NCBI GenBank assembly: GCA_037043455.1
Contig: JAWPHD010005556.1
Span: 96,921 to 160,920 of the forward strand
Origin: Cyrtodaria siliqua
Lineage: Eukaryota > Mollusca > Bivalvia > Adapedonta > Hiatellidae
Length of the DNA: 64,000 nt
Direction of reading: 5' to 3'
Both the position numbers and the translations under genes were made by a program. This document shows, piece after piece, positions 34,792 to 46,375 of this stretch (position 1 is the first letter of the stretch; each line of letters opens with the position of its first letter). The notes below the pieces were generated by a model. That model saw nothing but the letters and a program-made list of their open reading frames with translations. It did not search any database and was not told the DNA's origin.

Positions 34792-35000
34792 AACCCGCTA
34801 CATACATATAACGGACTGTTCTTTCTTCGAATTAAGAATATTCCATTTATGTGACAAAGGAGTGTTTTGGGGGAAATGACTGATCGGACATTGTAAACCC
34901 TGATCAGCCTGCGAGTTACTCGCTTACTCGCAGGCTGATCTGGGTTTACAATTGACGCAAAGGCTATTATAGTCGTGCTTAGCGGGTTAAGGGTTAACAT
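34792..35000 (-). mobile_element. hairpin MITE (AGCGGGTTA ends), copy 2
   Basis: Same element as 29998-30212 in reverse: TTAACCCGCTACATAC start, CTGATCAGCCTGCGAG hairpin, GACTATAATAGCC complement, TTAGCGGGTTAAGG end. The minisatellite at 34563 abuts it. Confidence 0.75.
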
Positions 35001-35126
35001 AAGTTCGCCCGTTCTATGTCCAGTTCAGCTTACATTTGTTTCCAACATGCTTCTAGGAAGACATCGTGATGAGGAAAACGATTAAAAGATAGAATGATTA
35101 CAGAGGTAAGAAATAAAGATAGAAAC

Positions 35127-35218
35127 CTGTAAGCATACTGTCAGAAGAATGACCGGACACCCGAGCAGGTGTCTGGACACTGTAGATGAGCTTGTCAGCT
35201 ATAGGTGGATATGGGAGT
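35127..35218 (-). CDS. Gene A exon 2
   Basis: Acceptor TCTGTTTTGTAG ends at 35219; donor ACAG/GTTTCT at 35127/35126. 92 bp, open in the one frame that fits both neighbours: exon 1 ends in AA, this exon supplies A (Lys), then LPYPPIADKLIYSVQTP and ARVSGHSSDSMLT, then G completing a Gly with exon 3. Phase agreement on both sides is the main evidence. Confidence 0.72.
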
Positions 35219-35280
35219 CTACAAAACAGACATATGATAACGTATAAGAAACATGTACAAATAAACACGAAATCTGATAT

Positions 35281-35339
35281 GAACGCTACCCGAAATCCGG
35301 GCAGATGACGGGCTTGTCAGACAGTCGGCTGTTGGAGTC
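35281..35339 (-). pseudogene. decayed partial duplicate of Gene A exon 2
   Basis: Minus strand: TCTTTTGTAG acceptor then ACTCCAACAGCC...CTGACAAGCCCGTCATCTG, parallel to exon 2 (ACTCCCATATCC...CTGACAAGCTCATCTAC). Intronic flanks also match (GTCTACAAAA-AACATAT). The frame needed for splicing hits a stop after seven codons, so it is probably skipped. Confidence 0.5.
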
Positions 35340-35384
35340 TACAAAAGAAACATATACGCCCTATATATAAGTTACAAGACATCC

Positions 35385-35725
35385 AAGCCGTGACAGCCGA
35401 CCGGACACCCGAATAGATCCACGGACATTGATCGCCGACTGGACATCCAAACAGATCCATGGACATTGATCGCCGACCGGACACACGAACAGATCTGCGG
35501 ACATTGATCGCTGACCGGACACCCGAATATATCCGCGGACATTGATCGCCGACCGGACATCCGAACAGATCCATATATAAGTTACAAGGCATCCGAGCCG
35601 TGACAGCCGACCGGACACCCGAATAGATCCACGGACATTGATCGCCGACCGGACATCCGAACAGATTCGCGGACATTGACCGGCGACTGGACCCGAACAG
35701 ATCTGCGGACACTGATCGCCAAACA
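35385..35725 (-). repeat. 38-bp minisatellite related to Gene A exon 2
   Basis: Plus-strand unit in parts: GATCGCCGACCGGACACCCG, AATAGATCCACGGACATT. About nine copies, with a larger repeat (TATATAAGTTACAAG + TGACAGCCGACCGG) at 35366 and 35575. The core CTCGGGTGTCCGGTC (minus) also lies inside exon 2 at about 35150-35165, suggesting exon-derived origin. Confidence 0.75.
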
Positions 35726-35754
35726 GACATAGCATCACATATTTCTCATGTCAG

Positions 35755-35895
35755 CAGAACCACGATAGTATGTGATCATACACAACTAAACATATGAGAC
35801 CATACAAAACACATATATGTGATCATACAAAACAAACATATGGGATTATACAAAACAAACATATGGGATTATACAAAACAAACAGATATTAACAT
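35755..35895 (+). repeat. tandem repeat, CATACAAAACAAACATATG-type unit
   Basis: About five copies of a 24-30 bp AT-rich unit with ATGTGATCATAC / ATGGGATTATAC variants. Confidence 0.75.
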
Positions 35896-36534
35896 ATAAG
35901 ACACACATCATAGACAATGGGCCCCGATAATCAACAATGCTTGAAGGAACACCCAACGATGGTACGAGACAGGCAAACAGTTGTCTAACTTGTAAATTGT
36001 CAGATGGTTGGAAAATGAGACCGGACGCAGCGCAAATGTCCGGACATTGTAACACGCAATCTGCGTACACGGTTGTAAATTGAAAATCGAACAGAATTGT
36101 GAACATTGTAAATGTAAACTCCATTTCTGGAAGCTTTCTCCAAATACCCGACCATTTATCTGGAAACTGTGTAAGAACAACCCAAAAGATACCGGGACAT
36201 TGTGACCGGATAACTGTGCATACGTCTGTACACTATGACTTGACGATATGTATACAATGTGATCGAACACTCATATGTATGCACTCAGTGAACGAGAGAC
36301 ATATAAACACTGTGACCGTACACAAAAGTATATACCGGACACCCTTGCTTATGCACAATTGTATCTTTTGAATGGTTGATCAAATTATTCGTTTTAACTC
36401 GACAATTTGTCGCGTCCTAAATAATTTCTGCAGTAAATGTAAAAGAAAAAAACAATAAAAAAAACAAAATCTTTTTTCTTCCCTTTTCGCATATTGAAAT
36501 CGGGTACGTACATCAAATGTCAAATGACATTTTA

Positions 36535-37582
36535 TTGTTCGGGGCGCTTGTTTCAGCCATTGTTTTTTACGAATTTTTAGACAAAAATTAAACTTAAACT
36601 AAATTATGTTGTATATCCGTGAAACATACAATTTTTTTATATTTTTTTCTATGAAATTGTACAGTGCTTTGCGGGGTATAGAATCACTTGGGTTAAACGT
36701 CTAATTTTAAAATGAAAGGAATTTTTTTATTTAATTTCTGATTTAGATTTACCCTTTTAGTTGTATGATAGCAACATTTCTAAAATTATTGTCCTGAAAC
36801 TGTTTTATAAATGTATACAATGCCTTGGAGTGTATAGAATCATTGGTAGTAAAGAATCATTTCATGTTTAAATTCAATTTATTCAGCTCATACTACCTGA
36901 ATGAGTGTGTTTTTGAAACGAAAAATAAATTCATACTGTCACAATAAACTCAGAAATAAATATTTGCTGTTTTAACAAATGTTAGGGACAAAAGTCAAAA
37001 TGCAATCATCAATTAAGGTAACTTGTTGAAGTTTGGCACTTTTAAGGATAAAATGAAATTATGTAAATATTGGTGCAAAAACGCCTATTAAAAAAATCAC
37101 AGTTTCAGTACAATAATTTTAGAAATTCTGCTATCATACAACTAAAAGGGTAAATCTAAATCTGAAATTAAATTAACATTTTCCTTTCATTTTAAAAATT
37201 AGACGTTTAACCCAAGTGATTCTATACCCCCCGAAGCACTGTACTTATATGATATATTTTCAAGCCTGGAAAGTTTTAAAATAATCTAAAATATAACAGC
37301 TGAGAAAAATTTAATTTAAACAGGAAATAATTCTTTACTACCAATGATTCTATACACCCTAAAGCACTGTATCCAAACATATTTGTAAATTGTTGGACAA
37401 AAATAAATTAAGAAATCCTGACATTTTTATAGAAAATCATTTCACCTGTAAAATATATACTTCTCAATCTCAATTTTTTATTTACCATCAGAAATGCCAG
37501 TTCCAATGATATATAATGTATGTACGTATTGTTAAAACATGTCATTTAAAAAACACATTCGGTGGAAACAAGCGCCCGGAAC
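36535..37582. mobile_element. TTGTTCGGGGCGC-ended element, about 1.05 kb
   Basis: Start TTGTTCGGGGCGCTTGTTTC after TA (36533-36534); end GAAACAAGCGCCCGGAAC. Inside are two related segments, A (GTACAGTGCTTTG...TATAGAATCACTTGGG, about 36660-36800) and B (36810-36880), and inverted copies A' (37100-37240) and B' (37317-37376), in the order A B A' B'. No coding sequence. The right target TA is not preserved. Confidence 0.65.
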
Positions 37583-37661
37583 GCGTCATACAACTAGGAG
37601 GCCGAATATTTAAAACAAAATCGATTTCCAAGAACGATTACATATTCAAAACAACGCTTAC

Positions 37662-37771
37662 TTGAAGATATCATCCTCCAGAAGCGTTGTTAATGTATCT
37701 ATATCTGCCGTGGAAGTCATTTTTCTACGAGCGGTTTCAAAACGTGTTTGCAATGGCGGTGTGAACAGCAT
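37662..37771 (-). CDS. Gene A exon 1 with start codon
   Basis: First in-frame ATG after an upstream stop is 37771-37769, with G at -3. It reads MLFTPPLQTRFETARRK, then a second ATG at 37720 and TSTADIDTLTTLLEDDIFK. Exon ends CTTCAA before GTAAGCG. With exons 2 and 3 the CDS is 1119 bp, 372 aa; starting at 37720 would give 355 aa. No signal peptide is apparent. No homologue is recognised. Confidence 0.7.
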
Positions 37772-37835
37772 TACCAAGACGACAACATGACGTTATGACG
37801 TCGTCGACGTTCGATATTCGTTCGCGCGCTAACTG
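37772..37835 (-). promoter_or_regulatory. candidate Gene A promoter with CRE-like pair
   Basis: Just upstream of the start codon on the minus strand: CGACGACGTCATAACGTCATG (stated as GACGTCAT and AACGTCAT six bases apart, 37788-37809), then GCGCGCGAACG. No TATA box is visible. Two ACGTCA cores near a start site fit ATF/CREB control; inference only. Confidence 0.4.
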
Positions 37836-37902
37836 TTAAATTTGCACGAGTATGAAAACTACAATCGTATTCGACACTTGATATATGAAACGTTCAGATC
37901 CT

Positions 37903-37975
37903 CTGCCTCTAACCCCCCCCCCACCCCCACCCCCACCCCCCCCACACACACACCAACACATACAAACACCACCAC
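37903..37975 (+). repeat. C-rich / CA low-complexity tract
   Basis: CCCCCCCCCACCCCC-type run passing into ACACACACACC and CACCACCAAC. Low-complexity sequence; the overlapping open frame is not credible. Confidence 0.9.
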
Positions 37976-39089
37976 CAACTACCATCTGAAAACTTTGATG
38001 CGACATCCATGCTTTTGCTGTAGTTTACTAAATCCTTTGACAAACTCATTGCGTGATTCGGCAAAGTTTGAAAGCAAGAAAGTAATTCTCATAATGCCAA
38101 TAGTTAACGGACATGCTTGTTTTCTCCCTCAACATGTTCACATTCTCACTGCTGCCCTCGGGACACATACGATACAACTTTTTCAGATATCCGAGCATTA
38201 AAGATGGGTTAACTGGATTGAAGTTTTGAATATCAGTCGTTTAATCATCGGAATTGTTATCTTATGGCGACGCGTTAGCAAGGGCGTTAGACGCTTTTTC
38301 TTCTTCTTCTTCCTATATTGTGCCGGAACATACTCGCACAGGTGGTGAACTATGTACATGAGGTCCGTTAAAAACAGGTTGAACACATCTCTGATTGGGG
38401 GCTACGCAATCCCCGCACAAATCCCTGCACGGAAGGCATCGGTGGATTGGTAAGGTCTCAACTGTAATGGTCTACTCTGTATGAAGCCCATTCACCCAAG
38501 GCAATAGTATATATAAATAAAGACAACATGGTCCAACTCGCTGCTGGATGGGTTACCAATAACTACTGAATTTAAGAAAGCGGTCACTAAAAGTCCATTG
38601 GATTTCGGTTGCAAGTTTCTCGAAATCTAGTAATGTTTTTGCAAAAGGGTGCATGATTTAATTGCGCTACAAAAGCTCCCATATGTTGAGTATTCCACAA
38701 GAATTACCCGTAACACACACTCTCTCGCATACAGTTAAATTCACACAACATCCAACTATTATTAATATTCTGTTTTCCCCATGTCAATTGTCTGTGGGTT
38801 AACATGCTCCTCGTCAAGCAATCAAGCAAGTGGTATGGAAAATCTAGAAATAAAGTTTGTATAGTTTAATGCCATATATCAACTACAATTCCCCCTAGAA
38901 TAATAAGGAATGTTTTTGCATCATAACCGTCTTCATATTGGATGAATTTCTTTCAACAAAAGCGTACATACCCCTACAAAGTAAGGTTATTCCTCGTCAC
39001 AAAAGACAACTCGATGAAAAAAGTACTTTCCGAGATAAGCCCTGCCAAATTTTAGAAATGACAGAAAGCGTATGACCGTGTACATGTTG
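37976..39089. other. no gene recognised
   Basis: Ordinary composition without supported exons. A TTCTTCTTCTTCTTCC tract lies at about 38298-38313. Confidence 0.4.
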
Positions 39090-42000
39090 GGAAGGCTAAT
39101 CTCAGAAAGTACTGGTGTAAGTGGGAAGGCTAATCTCAGGACGTGCTGGTGTGAGTGGGAGGGCTAATCTCAGGACGTACTGGTGTAACTGGGAGGGCTA
39201 ATCTGAGGACTACTGGTGTAAGTGGGAGGTCTAATCTCAGGACGTACTGGTGTAAGTGGGAGGGCTAATCTCAGGACGTACTGGTGTAAGTGGGAAGGCT
39301 AATCTCCGGAAGTACTGGTGTAAGTGGGAAGGCTAATCTCAGGACGTACTGGTGTAAGTGGGAGAGCTAATCTCATGACGTACTGGTGTAAGTGGGAGGG
39401 CTAATCTCAGGACGTACTGTTGTAAGTGGTAGGGATAATCTCAAAACGTACTGGTGTAAGTGGGAAGGCTAATCTCAGAAAGTACTGGTGTAAGTGGGAG
39501 GGCTAATCTCAGGACGTACTGGTGTAAGTGGTAGGGCTAATCTCAAAATGTACTGGTGTAAGTGGGAAGGCTAATCTCAGAAAGTACTGGTGTAAAGGTG
39601 TAATCTCAGGATGTGCTGGTGTAAGTGGGAGTGCTAATCTCAGGACGTACTGGTGTAAGTGGTAGGGCTAATCTAAGACGTACTGGTGTAAGCAAGAAGG
39701 CTAATATCAGGACGTGCTGGTGTAAGTGGGAGGGATAATCTCAGGACGTACCGGTGTAAGTGGGAGGGCTAATCTCAGGAAGTACTGGTGTAAGTGGGAA
39801 GGCTGGTCTCAGGACGTACTGTTGTAAGTGGGAGGGCTGATCTCAGGACGTACTGGTGTAAGTGGTAGGGCTGATCTCAAAACGTACTGGTGTAAGTGGT
39901 TAAGGCTAATCTCAGGAAGAACTGGTGTAAGTGGAACGGCTAATCTCAGGACGTACTGGTGTAAGTGGGAAGGTTAATATCAGGACGTACTGGTGTAAGT
40001 GGGAAGGCTAATCTCAGGACGTACTGGTGTAAGTGGTAGAGCTGATCTCAAAACGTACTGGTGTAAGTGGGAAGGCTAATCTCAGGAAGTACTGGTGTAA
40101 GTGTGAGGGCTAATATCAGGACGTACTGGTGTAAGTGGGAAGGCTAATCTCAGGACGTACTGGTGTAAGTGAGAAGGCTAATATCAGGACGTACTTGTGT
40201 AAGTGGGAGGGTTAATCTCAGGTCGTATTGGTGTAAGTGAGAAGGTTAATTTCAGGTTGTACTGGTGTAAGTGGGAGGGCTGATCTCAGGACGTACTGGT
40301 GTAATTGGGAAGGCTAATCTCAGGACGTACTGGTGTAAGTGGTAGGGCTGTTCTCAAAACGTACTGGTGTAAGTGGGAAGGCTAATCTCAGGAAGTACTG
40401 GTGTAAGCGGGAGGGCTAATATCAGGACGTACTGGTGTAAGTGGGAAGGCTAATCTCAGGACGTACTGGTGTAAGTGAGAAGGCTAATATCAGGACGTAC
40501 TGGTGTAAGTGGGAAGGTTAATCTCAGGTCGTACTGGTGTAAGTGAGAAGGTTAATCTCAGGACGTACTGGTTTAAGTGGGAGGGCTGATCTCAGGATGT
40601 ACTGGTGTAAGTGGGAAGGTTGATGTCAGGACATTCTGGTGTAAGTGGGGGGCTTGATCTCAGGACGTACTGGTGTAAGTGGGAGGGCTAATCTCAGGAC
40701 GTACTGGTGTAAGTGAGAAGGCTAATCTCAGGACGTACTGGTGTAAGTGGGAAGGTTAATATCAGGAAGTACTGGTGTAAGTGGGAGGGCTAATCTCAGG
40801 ACGTGCTGGTGTAAGTGGGAGGGCTAATCTCAGGACTTGCTGGTGTAAGTGGGAAGGCTAATCTCAGGACGTGCTGATGTAAGTGGGAGGGCGAATCTCA
40901 GAACGTATTGGTGTAAGTGTGAAGGGCGAATCTCAGAACGTACTGGTGTTAGTGGGAAGGTTAATTTCAGGACGTACTGGTGTAAGTGAGAAGGCTAATC
41001 TCAGGACGTACTGGTGTAAGTGGGAGGGCTAATCTCCGGACGTACTGGTGTAAGTGAGAAAGCTAATCTCAGGACGTACTGGTGTAAATGGGAGGGCTAA
41101 TCTGAGGACGTACACGTGTAAGTGGGAGGGCTAATCTGAGGACGTACTGGTGTAAGTGGGAGGGCTAATCTCATGACGTACTGGTGTCAGTGGGAAGGCT
41201 AATCTCCGGAAGTACTGGTGTAAGTGGGAAGGCTAATCTCAGGACGTACTGGTGTAAGTGGGAGGGCTAATCTCATGACGTACTGGTGTAAGTGGGAGGG
41301 CTAATCTCAGGACGTACTGTTGTAAGTGGTAGGGATAATCTCAAAACGTACTGGTGTAAGTGGGAAGGCTAATCTCAGGAAGTACTGGTGTAAGTGGGAG
41401 GGCTAATCTCAGGACGTACTGGTGTAAGTGGTAGGCTAATCTCAAAATGTACTGGTGTAAGCGGGAAGGCTAATCTCAGAAAGTACTGGTGTAAAGGTGT
41501 AATCTCAGGACGTACTGGTGTAAGTGGGAGGGCTAATCTCAGGACGTACTGGTGTAAGTGGTAGGCTAATCTCAGGGCTGATCTCAGGACGTACTGGTGT
41601 AATTGGGAAGGCTAATCTCAGGACGTACTGGTGTAAGTGGTAGGGCTGATCTCAAAACGTACTAGTGTAAGTGGGAGGGCTAATCTCATGACAGACTGGT
41701 GTAAGTGGGAGGGCTAATCTCAGGACGTACTGTTGTAAGTGGTAGGGATAATCTCAAAACGTACTGGTGTAAGTGGGAAGGCTAATCTCAGGAAGTACTG
41801 GTGCAATTGGGAAGGCTAATCTCAGGACGTACTGGTGTAAGTGGTAGGGCTGATCTCAAAACGTACTGGTGTAAGTGGGAGGGCTAATCTCATGACGTAC
41901 TGGTGTAAGTGGGAGGGCTGATCTCAGGACGTACTGGTGTAATTGGGAAGGCTAATCTCAGGACGTACTGGTGTAAGTGGTAGGGCTGATCTCAAAACGT

Positions 42001-45000
42001 TCTGGTGTTAGTGGGAAGGCTACGTACTGGTGTAAGTGGGAAGGCTAATCTCAGGACGTACTGGTGTAAATGAGAAGGCTAATATCAGGACGTACTGGTG
42101 TAAGTGGGAAGGTTAATCTCAGGTCGTACTGGTGTAAGTGAGAAGGTTAATCTCAGGACGTACTGGTGTAAGTGGGAGGGCTGATCTCAGGACGTACTGG
42201 TGTAAGTGGGAAGGTTGATCTCAGGACGTACTGGTTTAAGTGGGAGGGCTGATCTGAAAACGTACTGGTGTAAGTGGGAGGGCTAATCTCAGGAAGTACT
42301 GGTGTAAGTGGGAGGGCTAATATCAGGACGTACTGGTGTAAGTGGAAAGGCTAATCTCAGGACGTACTGGTGTAAGTGAGAAGGTTAATCTCAGGACGTA
42401 CTGGTGTAAGTGGAAGGGCTGATCTCAGGACGTACTGGTGTAAGTGGGAAGGTTGATCTCAGGACGTTCTGGTGTAAGTGGGGGGCTAATCTCAGGACGT
42501 ACTGGTGTAAGTGGGAGGGCTAATTTCAGGACGTACTGGTGTAAGTGAGAAGGCTAATCTCAGGACGTACTGGTGTAAGTGGGAAGGTTAATCTCAGGAA
42601 GTACTGGTGTAAGTGGGAGGGCTAATCTCAGGACGTGCTGGTGTAAGTGGGAGGGCTAATCTCAGGACGTACTGGTGTAAGTGGGAAGGTTGATCTCAGG
42701 ACGTGCTGGTGTAAGTGGGAGGGCTAATCTCAGGACGTACTGATGTAAGTGGGAGGGCGAATCTCAGAACGTACTGGTGTAAGTGTGAAGGGCGAATCTC
42801 AGAACGTACTGGTGTAAGTGGGAAGGTTAATCTCAGGACGTACTGGTGTAAGTGAGAAGGCTTATCTCAGGATGTACTGGTGTAAGTGGGAGGGATAATC
42901 TCAGGACGTACTGGTGTAAGTGAGAAAGCTAATCTAAGGACGTACTGGTGTAAGTGGGAGGGCTAATCTGAGGACGTACTGGTGTAAGTGGGAGGGCTAA
43001 TCTGAGGACGTACTGGTGTAAGTGGGAGTGCTAATATCAGGACGTACTGGTGTAAGTTGGAAGGTTAATCTCAGGAAGTACTGGTGTAAGTGGGAGGGCT
43101 AATCTCAGGAAGTACTGGTGTAAGTTGGAGGGCTAATCTCAGGACGTACTGGTGTAAGTGGGAAGGTTAATCTCAGGACGTGCTGGTGTAAGTGGGAGGG
43201 CTAATCTCAGGACGTGCTGGTGTAAATGGGAAGGCTTATCTCAGGACGTGCTGGTGTAAGTGGGAGGGTTAATGTCAGGACGTGCTGGTGTAAGTGGGAA
43301 GTTTAATCTCAGGACGTGCTGGTGTAAGTGGGAAGGTTAATCTCAGGACTTGCTGGTGTAAGTGGGAAGGCTAATCTCAGGACGTACTGGTGTAAGTGGG
43401 AGGGCTAATCTCAGGACGTGCTGGTGTAAGTGGGAAGGCTAATCTCAGGACGTGCTGGTGTAAGTGGGAGGGTTAATTTCAGGACGTGCTGGTGTAATTG
43501 GGTAGGTTAATCTCATAACGTACTGGTGTAAGTGGGAGGGCTAATCTCAGGACGTGCTGGTGTAAGTGGGATGGCCAATATCAGGAAATACTGGTGTAAG
43601 TGAGAAGGCTAATATCAGGACGTACTGGTGTAAGTGGGAAGGTTAATCTCAGGACGTACTGGTGTAAGTGGGAGGGCTAATCTCAGGACGTACTGGTGTA
43701 AGTGGGAAGGTTAATCTCAGGACGTACTGGTGTAAGTGGGAGAGCTAATCTCAGGACGTACTGGTGTAAGTTAAAAGGCTAATCTCAGGACGTACTGGTG
43801 TAAGTGGGAAGGTTAATAGCAGGAAGTACTGGTGTAAGTGAGAAGGCTAATATCAGGACGTACTGGTGTAAGTGGGAAGGTTAATCTCAGGACGTACTGG
43901 TGTAAGTTGGAGGGCTAATCTCAGGACGTACTGGTGTAAGTTAGAAGGCTAATCTCAGGACGTACTGGTGTAAGTGGGAAGGTTAATCTTAGGACGTACT
44001 GGTGTAAGTGGGAGGGCTAATATCAGGATGTTCTGGTGTAAGTGGGAGGGCTAATCTCAGGACGTGCTGGTATATGTGGGAAGGCTAATCTCAGGACGTG
44101 CTGGTGTAAGTGGGAGTGGTAATCTCAGGACCAGGACGTGCTGCTGTAAGTGGGAAGGCTAATCTCAGAACGTGCTGGTGTAAGTGGGAGGGCTAATCTC
44201 AGGACGTACTGTTGTAAGTGGGAAGGCTAATCTCAGAACGTACTGGTTTAAGTGGAAAGGCTAATCTCAGGACGTACTGGTGTAAGTGAGAAGGCTAATC
44301 TCAGGACGTGCTGGTGTAAATGGGAGGTCTAATATCAGGACGTGATGGTGTAAGTGGGAGGGCTAATCTCAGAACGTACTGATGTAAGTGGGAAGGCTAA
44401 TATTAGGAAGTACTGGTGTAAGTGGGAGGGCTTATCTCAGGAAGTACTGGTGTAAGTGAGAAGGCTAATCTCAGGACGTACTGGTGTAAGTGGGAGGGCT
44501 AATCTCAGGACATACTGGTGTAAGTGGGAGGGCTAATCTGTGGAAGTACTGGTGTAAGTGGGAGGGCTAATATCAGGACGTACTGGTGTAAGTTGGAAGG
44601 TTAATCTCAGGAAGTACTGGTGTTAGTGGGAGGGCTAATCCCAGGAAGTACTGGTGTAAGTGGGAGGGATAATCTCAGTACATACTGGTGTAAGCGGGAA
44701 GGCTAATCTCAGGACGTGCTGGTGTAAGTGGGAAGGCTAATCTCAGGACGTCCTGATGTAAGTGGGAGGGCTAATCTCAGCACGTACTGGTGTAAGTGGG
44801 AGGGCTAATCTCATGACGTGCTGGTGTGAGTGGGAAGGCTAATCTCAGGACGTGCTGGTGTAAGTGGGAGGGCTAATCTCAGGACGTACTGGTGTTAGTG
44901 GGAAGGTTAATCTCAGAACGTACTGGTGTAAGTGGGAAGGCTAATATCAGGACGTACTGGTGTAAGTGGGAAGGCTAATTTCAGGACGTACTTGTGTAAG

Positions 45001-45985
45001 TGAGAGGGTTAATCTCAGGTTGTACTGGTGTAAGTGGGAGAGCTAATCTCAGGACGTACGGGTGTAAGTGAGAAGGCTAATCTCAGGACGTACTGGTGCA
45101 AGTGGGAGGGCTTATCTCAGGTCGTACTGGTGTAAGTGGGAGGGCTAATATCAGGACGTACTGGTGTAAGTTGGAAGGTTAATCTCAGGAAGTACTGGTG
45201 TAAGTGGGAGGGCTAATCTCAGGAAGTACTGGTGTAAGTGGGAAGGCTAATCTCAGGACGTGCTGGTGTAAGTGGGAAGGCTAATCTCAGGACGTGCTGG
45301 TGTAAGTGGGAAGGCTTATCTCAAGACGTCCTGGTGTAAGTGGGAGGGCTAATCTCAGAACGTATTGATGTAAGCGGGAGGGCTAATCTCAGGACGTGCC
45401 GGTGTAAGTGGGAAGGCTAATATCAGGACGTGCTGGTGTAAGTGGGAGGGCTAATCTCAGGACGTACTGGTGTAAGTGGGAAGATTAATCTCAGAACGTA
45501 CTGGTGTAAGTGGGAAGGCTAATATCAGGACGTACTGGTGTAAGTGGGAAGGCTAATCTCAGGACGTACTGGTGTAAGTGAGAAGGCTAATCTCAGGACG
45601 TACTGGTGTAAGTGGTAGGGCTAATCTCAGGACGTACTGGTGTAAGTGGGAAGGTTAATCTCAGGACTTACTGGTGTAAGTGGGAGGGCTAATCTCAGGA
45701 CGTGCTGGTGTAAGTGGGAAGATTAATCTCAGGACGTACTGGTATAAGTGTGAGGGCTAATCCCAGAACGTACTGATGTAAGTGGGATGGTTAATATCAG
45801 GAAGTACTGGTGTAAGTGGGAGGGCTAATCTCAGGAAATACTAGTGTAAGTGGGAGGGCTAATCTCAGAACGTACTGATGTAAGTGGGAAGGCTAATATC
45901 AGGAAGTACTGGTGTAAGTGGGAGGGCTAATCTCAGGACGTACTGGTGTAAGTGGGAGGGCTAATCTCAGGAAGTACTAGAGGAA
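39090..45985 (+). repeat. 34-bp satellite array, about 200 copies
   Basis: Consensus in two parts: GGCTAATCTCAGGACGTACT and GGTGTAAGTGGGAG (34 bp). It runs about 6.9 kb with substitutions (GACGTGC, GAAGTAC, AAACGTAC; GGGAAGG / GGGAGGG / GTAGGG) and rare indels. Blocks of variants recur at long distance: 39297-39460 repeats at 41197-41360 with an exact 1900-bp offset. No protein reading is plausible. Confidence 0.97.
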
Positions 45986-46243
45986 TCCAACTAACTGTTG
46001 TGATGGAGGAAAGAGCTAACTTTGAAGGGATATGTGTGCTTTAGTTGAACACAATTAGTTAAATACTAAGGAAATTATGAAACAAACACATGAATTACAT
46101 TTGTTTTTGCCGTGAAACCGATCAAAACGTCGCGTGGTTTTGCCACAGGGTATTCGGATTATGCTTTGATTTGTGAGTGGATGTTTGTTTTCCCTATTGG
46201 ATATGTTTAAATGATTACGCAGTTTATTTAGAGATACCATACA
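45986..46243. other. array edge and unique sequence
   Basis: After the last partial unit (AGTACTAGAGG) no feature is recognised. Confidence 0.4.
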
Positions 46244-46254
46244 GTGTATTGTTT

Positions 46255-46375
46255 AATTCTTAGCCTGCTATGGGTGACTACAACAGCTTTTGAAGCAAAT
46301 GTAAACCCAGGTCAACCTGAGAGTAACTCTTACTCGCAGGCTGATCAGGGTTTACACTGTTCTATTACACTATGC
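46255..46375 (+). mobile_element. degraded AGCGGGTTA-type hairpin MITE, copy 3
   Basis: Contains TGTAAACCCAGGTCAACCTGAG and CTCGCAGGCTGATCAGGG, matching the hairpin of 29998 and 34792 with more mutations; outer ends are lost. Confidence 0.55.

Larger units (their letters stand above)
29751..35126 (-). other. Gene A intron 2
   Basis: Donor GTTTCT at 35126, acceptor CAG at 29751. It is 5.4 kb long, almost wholly repeats: MITEs at 29998 and 34792, the DR1-motif array 30690-32060, the foldback/GC-rich composite 32569-33955, and a short minisatellite 34563-34785. The interval 34000-34560 is AT-rich without features. Confidence 0.65.
35219..37661 (-). other. Gene A intron 1
   Basis: Donor GTAAGC at 37661, acceptor at 35219. 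Holds a partial exon-2 duplicate and derived minisatellite (35281-35725), a second short tandem repeat (35755-35895), CCGGACA-rich degenerate sequence to about 36340, and a TA-type element (36535-37582). Confidence 0.65.

Noticed and set aside
34530..35000. 156-codon minus frame rich in VVSRLSLSVVC
   Set aside because: Translation of a 16-17 bp minisatellite and an adjoining MITE.
35317..35738. Overlapping minus frames with GDQCP / GCPVGDQCPRI repeats
   Set aside because: Translation of the 38-bp minisatellite in two frames; no independent coding evidence.
39090..45985. CRISPR-like regular array
   Set aside because: Units are contiguous 34-bp repeats with no unique spacers, in a eukaryotic context.
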